From Flavobacterium sp. KJJ (GTDB lineage Bacteria > Bacteroidota > Bacteroidia > Flavobacteriales > Flavobacteriaceae): 64,000 nucleotides of DNA. The position numbers and the translations under genes were made by a program. The notes under the pieces were generated by a model. That model made no database searches. It was not told the DNA's origin and saw nothing but the letters and a program-made list of their open reading frames with translations. The stretch spans positions 362,684-426,683 of the forward strand of contig NZ_JARP01000007.1 of NCBI RefSeq assembly GCF_000708595.2, in the 5' to 3' direction. How positions within the stretch are numbered: position 1 is the stretch's first letter; every line of letters begins with the position of its first letter. Below, in pieces: positions 1 through 7,451 of this stretch.

Positions 1-9
1 ATATTATAA

Positions 10-47
10 AAAGCCAGTTGATTTTCTTAACTGAAATCACTGGCTTT
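10..47 (+). terminator. Hairpin terminator of the gene upstream of the window
   Basis: Arms AAAGCCAG and CTGGCTTT with an inner TGATTT/AAATCA extension form a strong stem. It lies immediately before tRNA-Trp, so it probably ends an upstream transcript. In related genomes that upstream gene is tuf, but it is not visible here. Confidence 0.6.
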
Positions 48-51
48 AATT

Positions 52-122
52 ACGGGCGTAGTTCAAGGGTAGAATAGCGGTCTCCAAAACCGTTGATGGG
101 GGTTCGAATCCCTCCGCCCGTG
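52..122 (+). tRNA. tRNA-Trp (CCA anticodon)
   Basis: The acceptor arms ACGGGCG and CGCCCGT pair perfectly, the T arm reads GGGGGTTCGAATCCCTC, and the anticodon loop CTCCAAA carries CCA, so this is tRNA-Trp. The discriminator base is G. The 3' CCA is not encoded. It lies 19 bases before secE and is probably co-transcribed with the secE-nusG block, an arrangement common in Bacteroidota. Confidence 0.95.
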
Positions 123-141
123 CAATAAAAAAATATATCAA

Positions 142-342
142 ATGACAAAAGTTACTAATTATTTATCAGAGGCTTTCGAAGAGTTAAAGTCAAATGTTAC
201 TTGGCCAGCTTGGGCTGAGGTTCAAAAATTGACAATTGTTGTGGCTGTATTTTCGATTCTATTTGCTTTGGCAACTTGGGGAGTAGACGAATTTTTTGCA
301 AAAGCTTTGGCTGGATTTTTTAGTTGGTTAAAAAAAGGATAA
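142..342 (+). CDS. secE: Preprotein translocase subunit SecE
   Basis: This 66-residue protein is the small essential subunit of the SecYEG channel in the inner membrane. The sequence shows an amphipathic N-terminal helix (EAFEELKSNVTWPAWAEVQ), with the W-P pair typical of SecE, and a single membrane span at about residues 29-57. The length is normal for single-span SecE. Its position between tRNA-Trp and nusG is the standard bacterial order, which supports the call. The nusG start lies 10 bases after the stop, so both genes should share a transcript. Confidence 0.95.
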   Translation: MTKVTNYLSEAFEELKSNVTWPAWAEVQKLTIVVAVFSILFALATWGVDEFFAKALAGFFSWLKKG

Positions 343-352
343 TTTTTTTGTG

Positions 353-904
353 ATGGCAGATAATAATGTGAAAAAATGGTATGTGGTTAGAGCTGTAAGC
401 GGACAAGAAAATAAAGTCAAAGCTTATATCGAAACTGAAATTGCCAGACTAGGTATGGGTGATTATGTTTCCCAAGTTTTAGTGCCTACAGAAAAAGTAG
501 TTACTGTAAAAGAAGGGAAAAAAATGTCTAAGGATAAGGTTTATTTCCCTGGATATGTTATGATCGAAGCCAACTTAGTTGGTGAGATACCTCATATTAT
601 TAAGTCTATTACAAGTGTAATTGGATTTTTAGGAGAAATTAAAGGAGGAGAACCTGTTCCTTTGAGACTATCTGAAGTAAATCGTATGTTAGGTAAAGTA
701 GATGAGTTAGCTGTTAATACAGATACTCGTGCTATTCCTTTCAACTTAGGAGAAACTGTTAAAGTGATCGATGGTCCTTTTAATGGATTTAACGGTACAG
801 TTGAAAAAATTAATGAAGAAAAGCGTAAACTTGAAGTTATGGTTAAGATTTTCGGAAGAAAAACACCACTAGAATTAAGTTTTATGCAAGTTGAAAAAGT
901 ATAA
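353..904 (+). CDS. nusG: Transcription termination/antitermination factor NusG
   Basis: The 183-residue protein has the NGN domain (about 7-110; start KKWYVVRAVSGQENKV, with the FPGYV segment) and a C-terminal KOW domain (about 125-180; GETVKVIDGPFNGFNGTVE). NusG binds RNA polymerase, suppresses pausing and couples transcription to translation or Rho. A GTG lies directly before the ATG and would add one methionine. I take the ATG because it gives the usual MADNN start. The order secE-nusG-rplK supports the call. Confidence 0.96.
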   Translation: MADNNVKKWYVVRAVSGQENKVKAYIETEIARLGMGDYVSQVLVPTEKVVTVKEGKKMSKDKVYFPGYVMIEANLVGEIPHIIKSITSVIGFLGEIKGGEPVPLRLSEVNRMLGKVDELAVNTDTRAIPFNLGETVKVIDGPFNGFNGTVEKINEEKRKLEVMVKIFGRKTPLELSFMQVEKV

Positions 905-971
905 TTTTTTGTTACATATATAATAACCATTGTAATCGCTTCCATTGATTGCAGTGTTAAATTTTTTAAAA

Positions 972-1409
972 ATGGCTAAAGAAATTAGTAAGGTAGTTAA
1001 ACTACAAGTTAAGGGAGGTGCTGCGAATCCGTCGCCACCGGTTGGACCTGCTTTAGGAGCTGCTGGGGTAAACATCATGGAGTTCTGTAAGCAATTTAAT
1101 GCTAGAACTCAAGATAAACCTGGCAAAATATGCCCAGTGCAAATCACTGTGTATAAAGACAAATCATTCGATTTTGTTGTTAAGACTCCTCCAGCAGCGG
1201 TTCAGTTAATGGAAGCTGCAAAGCTAAAATCTGGTTCTGGTGAGCCTAATCGTAAAAAAGTAGCTAGTGTTACTTGGGAACAAATTAGAGCAATTGCTGA
1301 TGACAAAATGCCTGACTTAAATGCATTCACTATTGAGGCTGCAATGAGTATGGTTGCTGGAACAGCTAGATCTATGGGTATAACTGTATCAGGAGAAGCT
1401 CCTTTTTAA
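972..1409 (+). CDS. rplK: 50S ribosomal protein L11
   Basis: The 145-residue protein begins MAKEISKVVKLQVKGGAANPSPPVGPALG, the proline-rich N-terminal domain of L11 (about residues 18-30), followed by the 23S rRNA-binding C-terminal domain. L11 forms the GTPase-associated centre and is needed for the stringent response. An in-frame ATG nine codons upstream would extend the protein, but those residues (IAVLNFLK) are not L11-like, so I use the internal start. The gene is followed 13 bases later by rplA. Confidence 0.96.
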   Translation: MAKEISKVVKLQVKGGAANPSPPVGPALGAAGVNIMEFCKQFNARTQDKPGKICPVQITVYKDKSFDFVVKTPPAAVQLMEAAKLKSGSGEPNRKKVASVTWEQIRAIADDKMPDLNAFTIEAAMSMVAGTARSMGITVSGEAPF

Positions 1410-1422
1410 TTAAGAAAAAGAC

Positions 1423-2112
1423 ATGGCAAAATTAACAAAAAAGCAAAAAGAGGCTGCTTCAAAAATTGAAAAGAACAAACTATATTCTCTTAAAGATGCT
1501 GCGGCATTATTAAAAGTAGTTGCTTCTGCAAAATTTGATGAGTCTGTTGATATCGCAGTTCGTTTGGGTGTAGATCCAAGAAAAGCGAATCAAATGGTTA
1601 GAGGTGTGGTTACATTACCTCACGGAACAGGTAAAGACGTTAAAGTATTAGCATTGGTTACTCCAGATAAAGAAGCGGAAGCTAAAGAAGCTGGTGCTGA
1701 CTATGTAGGTCTTGACGATTATTTACAAAAAATTAAAGATGGTTGGACAGATGTTGATGTTATCATCACTATGCCAGCTGTTATGGGTAAATTAGGTCCA
1801 TTAGGTCGTATTTTAGGACCTAGAGGTTTAATGCCAAACCCTAAAACAGGTACTGTAACTATGGATGTTGCAAAAGCTGTTGCAGAGGTAAAAGCTGGTA
1901 AAATTGACTTTAAAGTTGATAAAACTGGTATCGTTCACGCAGGAATTGGTAAAGTTTCTTTTGGAGCTGAGCAAATTGTTGACAACGCACACGAAATTAT
2001 TCAAACATTAATAAAACTTAAGCCAACTGCTGCTAAAGGTACCTATATTAAAGGTATTCACCTTACAAGCACTATGAGTCCTGCTATTGCATTGGATCCA
2101 AAAGCAGTATAA
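1423..2112 (+). CDS. rplA: 50S ribosomal protein L1
   Basis: The 229-residue protein has the full length of L1 and its conserved signature around residues 120-150 (MGKLGPLGRILGPRGLMPNPKTGTV). L1 binds the mobile stalk of 23S rRNA near the E site and in many bacteria represses its own L11-L1 mRNA. The rplK-rplA pair with a short spacer fits that shared transcript. I did not identify an L1 target stem with confidence in the nusG-rplK spacer. Confidence 0.97.
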   Translation: MAKLTKKQKEAASKIEKNKLYSLKDAAALLKVVASAKFDESVDIAVRLGVDPRKANQMVRGVVTLPHGTGKDVKVLALVTPDKEAEAKEAGADYVGLDDYLQKIKDGWTDVDVIITMPAVMGKLGPLGRILGPRGLMPNPKTGTVTMDVAKAVAEVKAGKIDFKVDKTGIVHAGIGKVSFGAEQIVDNAHEIIQTLIKLKPTAAKGTYIKGIHLTSTMSPAIALDPKAV

Positions 2113-2134
2113 TTGGTAGTTAAAAATTTTTAGT

Positions 2135-2638
2135 ATGACTAGAGAAGAAAAATCAATCGCGATTGAAAATTTAACTGCGCAGTTAGCTGGTACAAATATC
2201 ATTTATGTATCTGATATTTCTGGATTAAACGCAGAGACAACTTCAAACTTACGTAGAGCTTGTTTTAAAGCAGGTATCAAATTAGAAGTTGTAAAGAACA
2301 CTTTGCTTGCAAAAGCAATGGAAGCTTCTGCTAATGATTATGGTGATTTACCAACAGTTTTAACTGGTAATAGTGCTATATTCATTTCTGATGTTGCAAA
2401 TGCACCTGGAAAAATTATCAAAGATTTCCGTAAGAAATCTGATAAACCAGTTTTAAAAGGAGCTTACATCAATTCTGAAGTGTATATTGGAGATAATCAA
2501 TTAGAGGCATTAGCTACTATTAAATCTAAAGAAGAACTTCTTGGAGAACTTATTGGATTATTACAATCTCCTGCTCAAAGAATTATTTCTGCTTTACAAA
2601 ACAAATTCGCTGGTAGCGAAGAAGAAGCGGAAGCATAA
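2135..2638 (+). CDS. rplJ: 50S ribosomal protein L10
   Basis: The 167-residue protein has the L10 N-terminal RNA-binding domain (MTREEKSIAIENLTAQL; KNTLLAKAM) and a C-terminal helical tail (about 130-167) where L7/L12 dimers dock. It sits 22 bases after rplA, too close for the long L10 leader known from Escherichia coli, so any L10 autoregulation would have to use another site. Its length matches the family. Confidence 0.96.
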   Translation: MTREEKSIAIENLTAQLAGTNIIYVSDISGLNAETTSNLRRACFKAGIKLEVVKNTLLAKAMEASANDYGDLPTVLTGNSAIFISDVANAPGKIIKDFRKKSDKPVLKGAYINSEVYIGDNQLEALATIKSKEELLGELIGLLQSPAQRIISALQNKFAGSEEEAEA

Positions 2639-2647
2639 TAATTTTTA

Positions 2648-2665
2648 TGAGGGAATTTCCCTCGT
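2648..2665 (+). promoter_or_regulatory. Short GC-rich hairpin between rplJ and rplL
   Basis: GAGGG and CCCTC arms face a five-base loop directly after the rplJ stop. There is no U tract, so it is more likely an RNA processing or stability element, or part of an L10/L12 regulatory structure, than a terminator. Function is inferred only from position. Confidence 0.35.
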
Positions 2666-2727
2666 AGCTTAAATAGCGCACAATAAACAAAATATAATTT
2701 TACAAATCATTTTAAACGATAGAAAAA

Positions 2728-3099
2728 ATGGCAGATTTGAAACAATTCGCAGAACAATTAGTTAACTTAACAGTTAAAGAAGTTAACGAATTAGCAACAA
2801 TATTAAAAGACGAGTATGGTATCGAGCCTGCTGCTGCAGCTGTAGTAGTTGCTGCTGGTGGTGGAGAAGGTGCTGCTGAAGAAGCACAAACTGAATTTAC
2901 AGTTGTATTAAAAGAAGCTGGTGCTTCTAAATTAGCAGTTGTAAAATTAGTAAAAGAACTTACAGGTTTAGGTCTTAAAGAAGCTAAAGATGTAGTTGAC
3001 GGTGCTCCAAGTAACGTTAAAGAAGGTGTTTCTAAAGAAGAGGCTGAAGGTCTTAAAAAATCATTAGAAGAAGCTGGAGCTGTAGTTGAGCTTAAATAA
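2728..3099 (+). CDS. rplL: 50S ribosomal protein L7/L12
   Basis: The 123-residue protein shows the N-terminal dimerisation domain (1-32), a flexible Ala/Gly-rich hinge (about 35-53, AAAAVVVAAGGG) and the globular C-terminal domain with the GLGLKEAKDVVD factor-binding helix. It forms the stalk that recruits translational GTPases. It lies 89 bases after rplJ, and the spacer holds a small hairpin. A strong stem-loop follows the gene and may lower read-through into rpoB, giving the excess of L12 over RNA polymerase that is known in other bacteria. Confidence 0.97.
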   Translation: MADLKQFAEQLVNLTVKEVNELATILKDEYGIEPAAAAVVVAAGGGEGAAEEAQTEFTVVLKEAGASKLAVVKLVKELTGLGLKEAKDVVDGAPSNVKEGVSKEEAEGLKKSLEEAGAVVELK

Positions 3100-3121
3100 T
3101 TCAACTCGGTTTTAAGAACTA

Positions 3122-3158
3122 GGTTTAGGTCTTGAGTGAACGCTCAATGGCCTAAACC
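3122..3158 (+). terminator. Attenuator-like hairpin between rplL and rpoB
   Basis: Arms GGTTTAGG and CCTAAACC plus an inner TTGAG/CTCAA stem are followed by ATTTTTCG. The short U run suggests partial termination. An attenuator in the same interval is established for E. coli rplL-rpoB; its presence here is inferred from structure and position. Confidence 0.6.
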
Positions 3159-3159
3159 A

Positions 3160-3217
3160 TTTTTCGTATAATAAAATAGATCAAGTTTTATTATCAAATA
3201 GTTTAAAATACGAAAAA
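3160..3217 (+). promoter_or_regulatory. Nested stem-loops in the rpoB leader
   Basis: TTTTTCGTAT at the left pairs with ATACGAAAAA at the right and encloses a second perfect hairpin (ATAATAAAA / TTTTATTAT). A further TTGATC after the right arm can compete for the GATCAA inside the loop, so alternative folds are possible. The rest of the 267-base spacer is AT-rich and shows no gene. Possible leader for rpoBC control; no known riboswitch was recognised. Confidence 0.35.
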
Positions 3218-3366
3218 GTTTTTGATCAATACGAAGAAAAAAAATTGAACTAATTTTTATCGGTTTATTTTTAAAGATGTATTGATTATAATAAGAAAGT
3301 ATAGATTAAACAGTGTGTGTTTTTACACAAAAAATTACTTTTTTTTAATCAAAATTTTGTCCATTG

Positions 3367-6300
3367 ATGATAACAAATCAGACTGAAAGATTGAATTTTG
3401 CCTCTACAAAAAATATTCCTGACTATCCGGATTTCTTAGATGTTCAGGTTAAATCTTTTAAAGATTTTTTTCAATTAGAAACTAAATCTGACGAAAGAGG
3501 CAACGAAGGGTTGTACAACACCTTCATGGAAAACTTTCCAATCACAGATACTAGAAATAACTTTGTATTGGAGTTCCTAGATTATTTTGTAGATCCACCA
3601 CGTTATACAATTCAAGAATGTATAGAGAGAGGTCTTACTTATAGTGTGCCTTTAAAAGCTAGGTTGAAACTATACTGTACTGACCCGGAACACGAAGATT
3701 TTGAAACTATTGTACAAGATGTTTATCTTGGAACAATACCTTATATGACTCCAAGCGGTACTTTTGTTATCAATGGTGCTGAGCGTGTAGTAGTATCTCA
3801 ACTACACCGTTCTCCTGGGGTTTTCTTTGGTCAATCATTCCACGCAAATGGAACAAAACTTTATTCTGCCAGAGTTATTCCTTTTAAAGGTTCTTGGATA
3901 GAATTTTCTACAGATATCAACAGCGTAATGTATGCTTATATCGATAGAAAGAAAAAATTACCGGTTACAACTTTATTCCGTGCTATTGGATTCGAAAGAG
4001 ATAAGGATATCCTTGAAATTTTTGACTTAGCTGAGGAAATTAAAGTTTCTAAAACAGGTATTAAAAAATATATTGGAAGAAGACTTGCTGCTCGTGTATT
4101 AAACACATGGCATGAGGATTTCGTTGATGAAGATACTGGTGAGGTAGTTTCTATCGAACGTAACGAAATCATCCTTGATAGAGATACTATTATCGACAAA
4201 GATAATGTTGAAGAAATCATCGATTCTAACGTTAAATCTATTTTGTTACACAAAGAAGATAATAATCAAGCAGATTATGCTATTATCCACAATACGTTAC
4301 AAAAAGATCCAACAAACTCTGAAAAAGAAGCTGTAGAGCACATTTACCGTCAGTTGCGTAACGCTGAACCGCCTGATGAGGAAACTGCTCGTGGTATTAT
4401 TGATAAATTGTTCTTCTCTGATCAACGTTATAACTTAGGTGAAGTTGGTCGTTATAGAATGAACAAAAAACTTGGTTTAGATATCCCGATGGAAAAGCAA
4501 GTGCTTACCAAAGAAGATATCATTACCATTGTAAAATATTTGATCGAATTGATCAACTCTAAAGCGGAGATTGATGATATTGATCACTTATCAAACCGTC
4601 GTGTTAGAACAGTTGGTGAACAATTGTCTCAACAATTCGGTGTTGGTTTAGCTCGTATGGCTAGAACTATTCGTGAGAGAATGAACGTTAGAGATAACGA
4701 GGTGTTTACACCAATTGATTTGATTAATGCTAAAACATTATCGTCAGTTATCAACTCTTTCTTTGGTACTAACCAGTTATCTCAATTTATGGATCAAACG
4801 AATCCATTAGCTGAGATTACACACAAAAGAAGATTATCTGCACTTGGACCTGGTGGACTTTCGAGAGAGAGAGCTGGTTTCGAGGTTCGTGACGTTCACT
4901 ATACTCACTATGGTCGTTTATGTCCGATTGAAACTCCAGAGGGACCAAACATTGGTTTGATTTCATCTCTTGGTGTTTATGCAAAAGTTAACGGAATGGG
5001 ATTCATTGAGACTCCTTACCGTAAAGTTACTGATGGTGTAGTTGATTTAGAAAGTACACCTATCTATTTAAGTGCTGAAGAAGAAGAAGGAAAAATGATT
5101 GCTCAGGCAAACATTGAAATGGATGCTTCTGGTAAAATTACAGCTAGCAATGTTATTGCTCGTGAGGAAGGTGACTTCCCAGTTGTTGAGCCATCTGCAG
5201 TACATTATACAGACGTTGCTCCTAACCAGATCGCTTCGATCTCGGCTTCATTGATTCCTTTCTTGGAACATGATGATGCGAACCGTGCGTTGATGGGATC
5301 TAACATGATGCGTCAGGCGGTTCCTTTGATTCGCCCAGAAGCACCAATTGTTGGTACAGGTTTAGAGCGTCAAGTGGCTTCAGATTCTAGAGTATTGATT
5401 AATGCTGAAGGAGATGGAACTGTAGAATATGTTGATGCTAATATCATTACTATCAAATACGACCGTACTGAAGAAGAAAGAATGGTAAGTTTTGATGCTG
5501 ATGAAAAAACATACAACTTAATTAAATTTAGAAAAACCAATCAAGGAACAAGTATTAACTTGAAACCAATCGTAAGAAAAGGTGATAGAGTTATTCTTGG
5601 CCAAGTATTATCAGAGGGATATGCTACGCAAAATGGTGAATTAGCTTTAGGTAGAAACTTAAAAGTTGCGTTCATGCCATGGAAAGGGTATAACTTTGAG
5701 GATGCGATTGTAATTTCTGAAAAAGTAGTTCGTGATGATATTTTTACTTCTATCCACGTTGATGATTATTCATTAGAGGTTAGAGATACTAAGTTAGGTA
5801 ATGAAGAGTTAACAAACGATATTCCTAACGTTTCTGAAGAAGCTACTAAAGATTTAGATGAAAACGGTATGATTAGAATTGGAGCAGAGGTTAAACCTGG
5901 CGACATTTTGATCGGAAAAATTACACCAAAAGGAGAATCAGATCCTACTCCAGAAGAAAAATTGCTACGTGCAATCTTCGGGGATAAAGCAGGAGATGTA
6001 AAAGATGCTTCATTAAAAGCGTCTCCATCTTTACATGGTGTTGTTCTTGACAAAAAATTATTCGCAAGAGCCGTAAAAGATAAACGTAAACGTACTCAGG
6101 ATAAAGATGCTTTAGGCGCTTTAGAAATGGAGTTTGAAACTAAATTTGTTGAATTAAAAGACAGATTGGTTGAAAAATTATTCTTGATCGTTAACGGAAA
6201 AACATCTCAAGGTGTAATGAATGATTTGGGTGAAGAAGTTTTACCAAAGGGTAAAAAATATACTCAAAAAATGCTTTACGCAGTAGAAGATTTCGCTCAC

Positions 6301-7179
6301 TTAAGCAAAGGTCAATGGGTTGCTGATGATGCTACTAATAAAATGGTTAATGATTTAATTCATAACTATAAAATTAAGCTGAACGACTTGCAAGGATCTT
6401 TAAGAAGAGAAAAATTCACTATTACAGTTGGAGATGAATTACCATCTGGAATCTTGAAATTAGCGAAAATTTATATTGCTAAAAAACGTAAACTGAAAGT
6501 AGGGGATAAAATGGCTGGACGTCACGGTAACAAAGGTATTGTTGCAAGAATCGTTCGTCATGAAGATATGCCTTTCCTTGAAGACGGAACACCGGTAGAT
6601 ATTGTATTGAATCCACTTGGGGTACCTTCACGTATGAACATTGGTCAGATTTATGAAACTGTTCTTGGATGGGCTGGTATGAACTTGGGTAGAAAATTTG
6701 CTACTCCAATTTTTGACGGTGCTTCTTTAGATCAAATTAATGAATTAACTGATGAAGCTGGAGTGCCACGTTTTGGACATACATACCTTTATGATGGTGG
6801 TACTGGAGAGCGTTTTCATCAAGCTGCAACTGTGGGTGTAATTTACATGCTTAAATTAGGACACATGGTTGATGATAAGATGCACGCACGTTCTATCGGA
6901 CCATACTCATTGATTACGCAACAGCCACTTGGAGGTAAAGCTCAATTTGGAGGTCAACGTTTTGGAGAGATGGAGGTTTGGGCACTTGAAGCTTATGGAG
7001 CATCAAGTACACTTCGTGAAATCTTAACAGTTAAGTCGGATGACGTTATTGGTAGAGCTAAAACTTACGAAGCTATCGTTAAGGGAGAGTCTATGCCAGA
7101 GCCTGGATTACCTGAATCATTCAATGTATTAATGCATGAATTAAAAGGTCTTGGACTTGACATTCGATTAGAAGAATAA
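3367..7179 (+). CDS. rpoB: DNA-directed RNA polymerase subunit beta
   Basis: The 1270-residue protein is the beta subunit. Recognisable stretches include the rifampicin region (GTNQLSQFMDQTNPL, then HKRRLSALGPGGL, about 470-500), the PIETPEGPNIGLI segment, and the active-site GDKMAGRHGNKG motif at about residues 1046-1057. The C terminus ends with the clamp segment EVWALEAYGA. The rifampicin-site residues D, H and R that are usually mutated in resistance look wild type here. A TTG precedes the ATG by one codon; I prefer the ATG. The length is normal for Bacteroidota. Confidence 0.98.
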   Translation: MITNQTERLNFASTKNIPDYPDFLDVQVKSFKDFFQLETKSDERGNEGLYNTFMENFPITDTRNNFVLEFLDYFVDPPRYTIQECIERGLTYSVPLKARLKLYCTDPEHEDFETIVQDVYLGTIPYMTPSGTFVINGAERVVVSQLHRSPGVFFGQSFHANGTKLYSARVIPFKGSWIEFSTDINSVMYAYIDRKKKLPVTTLFRAIGFERDKDILEIFDLAEEIKVSKTGIKKYIGRRLAARVLNTWHEDFVDEDTGEVVSIERNEIILDRDTIIDKDNVEEIIDSNVKSILLHKEDNNQADYAIIHNTLQKDPTNSEKEAVEHIYRQLRNAEPPDEETARGIIDKLFFSDQRYNLGEVGRYRMNKKLGLDIPMEKQVLTKEDIITIVKYLIELINSKAEIDDIDHLSNRRVRTVGEQLSQQFGVGLARMARTIRERMNVRDNEVFTPIDLINAKTLSSVINSFFGTNQLSQFMDQTNPLAEITHKRRLSALGPGGLSRERAGFEVRDVHYTHYGRLCPIETPEGPNIGLISSLGVYAKVNGMGFIETPYRKVTDGVVDLESTPIYLSAEEEEGKMIAQANIEMDASGKITASNVIAREEGDFPVVEPSAVHYTDVAPNQIASISASLIPFLEHDDANRALMGSNMMRQAVPLIRPEAPIVGTGLERQVASDSRVLINAEGDGTVEYVDANIITIKYDRTEEERMVSFDADEKTYNLIKFRKTNQGTSINLKPIVRKGDRVILGQVLSEGYATQNGELALGRNLKVAFMPWKGYNFEDAIVISEKVVRDDIFTSIHVDDYSLEVRDTKLGNEELTNDIPNVSEEATKDLDENGMIRIGAEVKPGDILIGKITPKGESDPTPEEKLLRAIFGDKAGDVKDASLKASPSLHGVVLDKKLFARAVKDKRKRTQDKDALGALEMEFETKFVELKDRLVEKLFLIVNGKTSQGVMNDLGEEVLPKGKKYTQKMLYAVEDFAHLSKGQWVADDATNKMVNDLIHNYKIKLNDLQGSLRREKFTITVGDELPSGILKLAKIYIAKKRKLKVGDKMAGRHGNKGIVARIVRHEDMPFLEDGTPVDIVLNPLGVPSRMNIGQIYETVLGWAGMNLGRKFATPIFDGASLDQINELTDEAGVPRFGHTYLYDGGTGERFHQAATVGVIYMLKLGHMVDDKMHARSIGPYSLITQQPLGGKAQFGGQRFGEMEVWALEAYGASSTLREILTVKSDDVIGRAKTYEAIVKGESMPEPGLPESFNVLMHELKGLGLDIRLEE

Positions 7180-7195
7180 ATAAAGTTTTCAGTTA

Positions 7196-7234
7196 CAGTC
7201 TCAGTATTCAGTTCAACACTGAAAGCTGAGACTG
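7196..7234 (+). repeat. Long perfect hairpin in the rpoB-rpoC spacer
   Basis: CAGTCTCAG and CTGAGACTG arms and an inner TTCAGT/ACTGAA stem lie 16 bases after the rpoB stop. No U tract follows, so I read it as an mRNA processing or stability hairpin, or a copy of a dispersed CAGTCTCAG-type palindrome. The spacer is 272 bases, long for rpoB-rpoC, and also holds CTTCAAA/TTTGAAG (7322-7342) and CTCTTT/AAAGAG stems shortly before rpoC. No gene was seen in it. Confidence 0.5.
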
Positions 7235-7451
7235 AGGCTGTTTATTAAAATAAAGTTTTTAGGATTTATACCCGTAACCCGTTCCGATTTTTTACTTAAG
7301 CCTAGAAGGTTGGTAATTAGCACTTCAAAATTGACGTTTGAAGTTTAGAGAAGTAATCCGTGGTAGTGACTTGATGGTTTTACTCTTTTTAAAGAGAAGG
7401 TTATAAGTTAAAATCAATTTTTTAATTGCAGATAAATCAATAGTAAAAACT

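Noticed and set aside
945..971. Upstream extension of rplK from an earlier ATG
   Set aside because: The extra nine residues do not resemble L11, and the internal ATG gives the family's usual start.
7262..7445. Known structured RNA or riboswitch in the rpoB-rpoC spacer
   Set aside because: I could not match it to any RNA family I know; only simple stems are visible.
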